Assembly: GCA_021234155.1 (NCBI GenBank)
Contig: JAJEKV010000011.1
Span: forward strand, 9,775,712-9,839,711
DNA: 64,000 nucleotides
Reading direction: 5' to 3'
Origin: Isoetes taiwanensis
Taxonomy: Eukaryota; Streptophyta; Lycopodiopsida; Isoetales; Isoetaceae
This document shows, piece by piece, positions 59,677-64,000 of this stretch; within the stretch, counting starts at the first letter, position 1; each line of letters opens with the position of its first letter. A model generated the notes under the pieces. The model had not been told where the DNA came from and searched no databases. It saw only the letters and a program-made list of their open reading frames with translations. Position numbers and translations under genes: made by a program.

Positions 59677-62600
59677 TCATTCCTGAACAGGTAAAGATGA
59701 CATGATTTTCCGGCGTGTCTCTTCTCCTAACATGTACATGTTGCCACCAATATCATTCATGTCAAACTTAACATGCCTTACCAAGTGGTCAGAATTGAAG
59801 CCACCGGGCTTGTCCACCAGCAATTGAAAAGTTAGAGTGTCTAATTGCTGATAGTAGTGGCCTGATACTATAACCTCTCCAACATTGTATACATTCCCCC
59901 ACTCATCAACATAAGAATCCAGCAATGTTTGCTTTGTCTCAGTACACTGCAGTAAGTAAAAGTCGACACCCTCATCATTATTTTCTTCTGCAGGTACAGC
60001 AAAGTTATCCCCAACTTCTAAGATGTCACTGAGGTAATCAAGCTCACCCTCATCATCATCATCTTCTTCTTCCTCCTCCTCATTGGATAATTTGTCTTCT
60101 GCATTCACTGGTTGTACTTCTTTTGGTTTTAATACACCTTCTTTCCAGCCTCCTATCCTTCTCTTGTTAATGCAATTATCCCAATCTCCATGAAAACATG
60201 CTTGGCAAAAACAAGCAAGGCATCTGGTACTCACTTTTGTTGGATCCTTCCTATCAAGTGCCCTAATGCTATGTAACTTTGAGCTCCCATTCAAAGTTTT
60301 CCATTCCTTCTTTTCAGACTTATCTATGTCCTTAGCTTCAATATTCCAAAAGTACCTGGAAAGCATTGACTCAAAGCAAGTTAATGCAAAAGCAAAGCAA
60401 AGCAAATTCAGAAAGCAAATGCAAGAGCAAATTGTTAGCAAAGATAATCAAAGCAGAAATCAAAAGTAATGAGACATCCACCTGGAATTGAATGAAAGCC
60501 AACATGCAGAGCAAATTTAATGAATGCAGAAAGCAAATGCAAAGCCAATTCAAAGCAAAGTTAGTCAAAGCATTAATCAAAGCAAAAGCAAAAAGCAAAA
60601 GCAAAAAGCAAAAGCATCAAAGCAATTCCATCGAGCAAAGATAATCAAAGCGTAAATCAAAAGTAATGAGACAACCACCGGAATTGAATGAAAGCCAAGA
60701 TAAATGCGAGAAAAGCAAATGCAGAGCAAATTTAATGAATGCAGAAAGCAAATGCAAAGCCAATTCAAAGCAAAGTTAGTCAAAGCATTAATCAAAGCAA
60801 AAGCAAAAAGCAAAAGCAAAAAGCAAAAGCATCAAAGCAATTCCATCAGAGCAAAGATAATCAAAGCAGAAATCAAAAGTAATGAGACAACCACCTGGAA
60901 TTGAATGAAAGCCAAGATAAATGCAGAAAGCAAATGCAGAGCAAATTTAATGAATGCAGAAAGCATATGCAAGGCCAATTCAAAGCAAAGTTAGTCAAAG
61001 CAAAAGCAAAAAGCAAAGCATCAAAGCAATTCCATCAAAGCAAACACTAGGCCAGCCTACCAGAAAATACCTCTTTTTTCATTGGCACAAGGATGGTTTT
61101 CAATGTACCATTTTAGGAATTCCACCGCATCCTTAGCACATTGCAGCTTCCAGGAATCATACTTCAGTTGCTCCTTTGCTAGAATTAATTTCAAAACAGC
61201 TCCAGCTCCATCATGTTCTCCTTTACCATGAGAACTTGCAAAAAAACACCATAAATATTCCAGAGTAGGATTGTTCACAAAATTTCTACCTATGTACCAG
61301 AAGGGTCTGGCACCTTTGAATTGAGATGTGCAACCATCACTCCAAAAAACATGGTTGCTGTACTCTATATTCATTTGTTTCAGCCACTGTGCATGGACTT
61401 TCAAGCAGTGGTTGACAAACTCAGTTGAATGCTCCTTGCAATCAAAATGTAAAATGTGTCTCCTTAATTATTCTTCGATCCATACACGAACTTGTTTCTC
61501 GATCCCGAACAAGATCTTTTGTGTTCCTAAATTCTTCCTCTTCCTTTTCTGTAGGATGTCTATAGGTAATGTGAACAAGAATAGTAATTTGGTCGGTATG
61601 CCAATGGCATGATTGTACTTCCTTCTGAATTTTGAGGCTATAGTTCTCAGCAAAATCAATTACTGATACAATAGTATTCTTTGGAAAGTTGGCTAAGCAT
61701 TGCTTAAATTGCTTTGCACATAATGTCTTAGATGTAATTATGTGGAACAAATTGCACAAGTGTCTTGTTGGCATACTTGAATAAACTCTTGTCTTGGAGC
61801 GAGACTTGTATGCTAATCTTGTGACTTTAGTTGGTTTTTTTCCTCCCTCTTACGAATTGAACTCTCTCCTTCAAATTACCGGGCTCTTGCTGCAATAATG
61901 CCAGAACAATTTGGTGATGTTAGGTCCTAAACAAGTTTCGAAAAAAGTAAATAACACTAAAACAAATTAATATACCTTCTCAAACTGTTTCCACTCAACA
62001 AAATGTCTTTCATTGTCTTTTCCTTTGGACAGATTGGCAATCTGAAAAGCTTCTAACGTTTGCTCATTTCCAAAATAGATATACATGAATGTTAAATGTA
62101 CCTTTTCAAACCACAAGATTTACAAGCAACCATCAGACAGGAATGCTTGTGCCATTCTTCTAAGGGATCTTGCTTTTCACATACAAGTTCCCTCCACAAC
62201 TCACTAGTAGACTTGTAAGTCATCAATTTAGCTTTGCATTCATCTCCTTCTCCACACACACTGCAATTGCAGGAACAATTTTCATGAACACCTCTAGGGT
62301 CTGTTCTTATTCTGTTCAGTGTTTGAAGAACAAATTCCAAATGGATGTGATAATTGGCAAAGGAAGAAGTTTCCCTCTCATGAAGTCTTCTAACAAATGA
62401 AGGCTTCAGCCTCTCAAATGTTTGTTGTGCAATGTTGATATGTGGATATTGTTGCTTGAAAGCCATATAGAACTGGAGCTGCAGACAACATGTAAAATTC
62501 ATTTTGTAATGCATAAAGCAAAATCATGAAAGTACTGAAACAATGAAGCAAATCAATCATAATAAGTAATTAATCAAAGATACTGAGACATTGCAGAATG

Positions 62601-62890
62601 CAAATTTATAAAGCAATAGGGACTGAAACAATGCAGATAGCAAATTCATACATAAAACATGTGAAGCATAAATTGTTCAACTTCAACATGAAAAGTTTTA
62701 TCAAACACTACAAATTAACAGCTGACCAGAAACATTCCAGATATAAATACCTGGGAGACCTCAAGCAAATGGATTGGATGGTCAACTTTATTGCCATTTT
62801 CTGTCTTAAACTTCCTCACATGTTTTTTGTATGGAGAAACTCTTGTGTTTTCAGTCCGAAAACTAGACAACCTTTTTTCACTTCATCAGC
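59677..62890 (-). pseudogene. Transposase-like gene (DFAENY / SDG..SQFK / SHGKG..DG type), multi-exon
   Basis: Reading from high to low coordinates: exon A ends at 62,751 (TENTRVSPYKKHVRK...LLEVSQ, donor CAG|GTATTT). Exon B is 62,478-62,102 (LQFYMAFKQQYPHINI, FERLKPSFVRRL, then a Cys-rich C.C.VCGEGDEC segment and C..C), acceptor CTGCAG|CTCC. Exon C, about 61,880-61,061, carries VSVIDFAENYSLKIQ (about 61,657), SDGCTSQFKG (about 61,338) and SSHGKGEHDGAGAVLKL. Exon D, 60,355-59,677, carries C.ACFCQACFHGDWDNC and a long acidic stretch. The phase-2 intron 60,356-61,060 fits GT-AG. The three Asp-containing blocks look like a DD(D/E) nuclease core; the Cys clusters are probably zinc-binding. This motif set is known to me from uncharacterised invertebrate transposon-like proteins. 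A frameshift near 61,445-61,500, and possibly others, breaks this copy. Confidence 0.7.
60468..61050. repeat. Intronic tandem repeat, three copies of about 197-216 bp
   Basis: Units begin AATGAGACA(A/T)CCACC at 60,469, about 60,666 and about 60,882. They are rich in AAAGCAAAAGCAAAAAGC and AATGCAGAAAGCAAATGC. The third unit is truncated. The array fills most of the transposase intron 60,356-61,060 and shares the AAAGCAA word with both transposon ends. Confidence 0.85.
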
Positions 62891-63239
62891 GCCGGAAATC
62901 GGACCTTTTCTTCCTCAAAACATAGACCGGGGACCTGATTCCCTTTACGCCATTACTCTTCTTCTATAGGCTGCACAAATAGATTTTCTAGGCACTTCAA
63001 GCAGCACAGCTCTTTAGAAATGATTAAGTTTATTCTCGTGGATGTAACCATTTGTAAAGTTGACCTTTTCTTTGCCGAATGTCAATCTTTACGGTTCGTT
63101 TGTGTACCGCATAGTTTCCTTCACATTAGCAATCACTTTTTGCATAACCTTTGTCTCTCTTTTTGTGCGCAACGCTTACTTGTAAAGGTACATTTGGTTT
63201 TATCTTTCTTACAAATCATCCACAATAGCGACCTTATCT

Positions 63240-63713
63240 AAAGCATTGGCATGTTTTGTCGGATCCTCAAAATAATCATGCATATCCTTTGAAATCTCCT
63301 GAATTCTTCTCACACCGAGGCTTAATTCTTTGGAATTAGCAGTGGCTTCCATCAATTCCCTTTTTGCGTTTCCTTGATTCCCTCTTTACGGCAAAAGATC
63401 AATTTCCACGAAAAAAATCAGTCTCTTCTCATCTTCATCCATTCAAATTATGAATATGAGAAACTCCAATCCGATGATTCTCCACCGTAACCAAATTAGA
63501 GAATGGCAAGAGGGGCAGTTCCCCCGCCAACCTGCCTCCTTCAATTTCGCAATTACACTCCATCATTCCTCCCGCCAAAGCCAACCGTAACTGATTCCCC
63601 AATAATCGGACAGCCATGTCATCGATCCGTAGGAGTGATCGAGTTTGGGGGGAATTCACAGTTCGCTGTGTGCTGAGAAGAACGAGCAAAGCAATTCGAT
63701 AAAGCAAAAGCAA
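63240..63713 (-). pseudogene. Coding-like remnants near the right end of the transposon
   Basis: Minus-strand pieces look protein-coding but are out of frame with each other. One is MAVRLLGNQLRLALAGGMME with a stop at 63,435. The other, at about 63,240-63,400, reads LMEATANSKELSLGVRRIQE then ISKDMHDYFEDP and VAIVDDL. They lie where the first exon of the transposase would be expected, but do not resemble the outer ORF. They may be its 5' exons or a further captured gene. Not recognised. Confidence 0.35.
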
Positions 63714-63742
63714 AGCAAAGCAAGCAGACGTCCGGACACTAC

Positions 63743-63772
63743 TTTTTCAACCCCACGAGTGATTTTATACCC
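63743..63772. repeat. Right terminal inverted repeat
   Basis: It ends AGTGATTTTATACCC, the reverse complement of the left terminus; the inner half is 11 of 15 identical. TCAA follows at 63,773-63,776. Confidence 0.85.
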
Positions 63773-63776
63773 TCAA

Positions 63777-64000
63777 CTAGTCTAGATTGTATGGCTGCTA
63801 AAAAATCTTGTTTAGCAATGGCAATAGGCAATGAACAGAAAAGCAGCTACAGAAAAATGGGAAAAGTTCTTGATGCTGCAAAGAGAGACAAATTTGAGAT
63901 AAATTGCAATTCAGGAAAATGGGTGTACTATAGAAGGGGAAGAAGATGTGATTCCATTTCTGATTCTGTCATTGCTCTTGTACAGGATTTTTGGATTTCT
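63777..64000 (+). pseudogene. Outer transposase-like ORF, 3' continuation (partial at window edge)
   Basis: Removing the inserted element and one TCAA joins 56,363 to 63,777 within one codon (A + CT = Thr). It then gives 74 further codons without a stop, to the window edge. The piece includes SYRKMGKVLDAAKRDKFEIN and, near the end, VIALVQDFWIS. The '(V/I)..DFW' element stands just before the first conserved block in DFAENY-type transposase-like proteins, and the inserted element's exon A starts close to the same point. The frame presumably continues beyond the window. Confidence 0.75.

Larger units (their letters stand above)
56364..63772. mobile_element. 7.4-kb DNA transposon with 4-bp TSD and a captured gene
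   Basis: The terminal inverted repeats are GGGTATAAAATCACT (identical for 15 bp), followed by A/C-GT-C/G-GGG-T and a shared A5 run; about 26 of 30 bp match between 56,364-56,393 and 63,743-63,772. TSD TCAA. It contains, left to right: a short plus-strand frame, decayed coding pieces, a captured HAD/FCP1-like gene (plus), then a multi-exon transposase-like gene (minus). AAAGCAA words are clustered just inside both ends (56,400-56,432; 63,701-63,724) and in an intron. A 4-bp TSD with a three-Asp transposase would suit the Sola superfamily; this assignment is a hypothesis. The gene frames carry defects, so this copy is probably not autonomous as sequenced. Confidence 0.85.

Overview
This window reads as repeat-rich nuclear DNA of a land plant. 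The evidence is a plant-type F-box/kelch-like gene, GT-AG introns, CACTA-type and other DNA transposons, a LINE, a truncated LTR-like piece with a tRNA-iMet-type primer binding site, and large tandem arrays. A large non-seed-plant genome (fern or lycophyte) is my guess from the overall character; no single marker proves it. Only one gene looks intact, an F-box protein at 4700-5923. Nearly everything else is mobile or tandem DNA.

Layout. 1-3.7 kb: GC-rich GATCCCGGAGG/GGCCGATATCGGCC repeats, including two inverted arms about 300 bp long. 4.7-5.9 kb: the F-box gene. 7.3-9.05 kb: one copy of a composite dispersed repeat whose segments recur, reordered and flipped, at 28.1-30.1 kb. 9,170-26,657: a probable 17.5-kb CACTA-type element (3-bp TSD GTT, CGTTGAACGACG-like subterminal repeats). 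It carries a 1.1-kb tandem repeat, which is itself split by a 4.4-kb CACATGG...CCTTGTG element (TSD AAT), and a directly repeated 2.88-kb segment. 26.9-27.2 kb: a broken protein-kinase fragment. 27.2-27.9 kb: a gag-like open frame. 30.2-31.6 kb: a dead LINE reverse transcriptase. About 32.6-33.7 kb: an LTR-like stretch with a GTT microsatellite and a primer binding site.

33,919-52,783 is a satellite of about 42 units of about 452 bp. Each typical unit holds a tRNA-like A-box/B-box pair, and the only T4 run in the consensus lies just before the A box. It therefore looks like a tandemly amplified pol III (SINE- or tRNA-derived) unit that could make unit-length transcripts.

55.8 kb to the end is the most striking part. 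A reading frame beginning at 55,793 is interrupted at 56,363 by a 7,409-bp transposon (56,364-63,772; about 30-bp terminal inverted repeats; TSD TCAA) and resumes in frame at 63,777, staying open to the window edge. The inserted element carries a multi-exon transposase-like gene on the minus strand (DFAENY, SDG..SQFK and SHGKG..DG motifs). Facing it is a captured, now frameshifted plant HAD/FCP1-type phosphatase-like gene. The interrupted outer frame appears to be the N-terminal part of a related transposase, which would make this a nested insertion of one transposon family into another member of the same superfamily.

Caution: copies of the same repeat differ strikingly often at CAG/CTG/CCGG sites. 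Some of the apparent frameshifts may therefore be consensus errors rather than biology.
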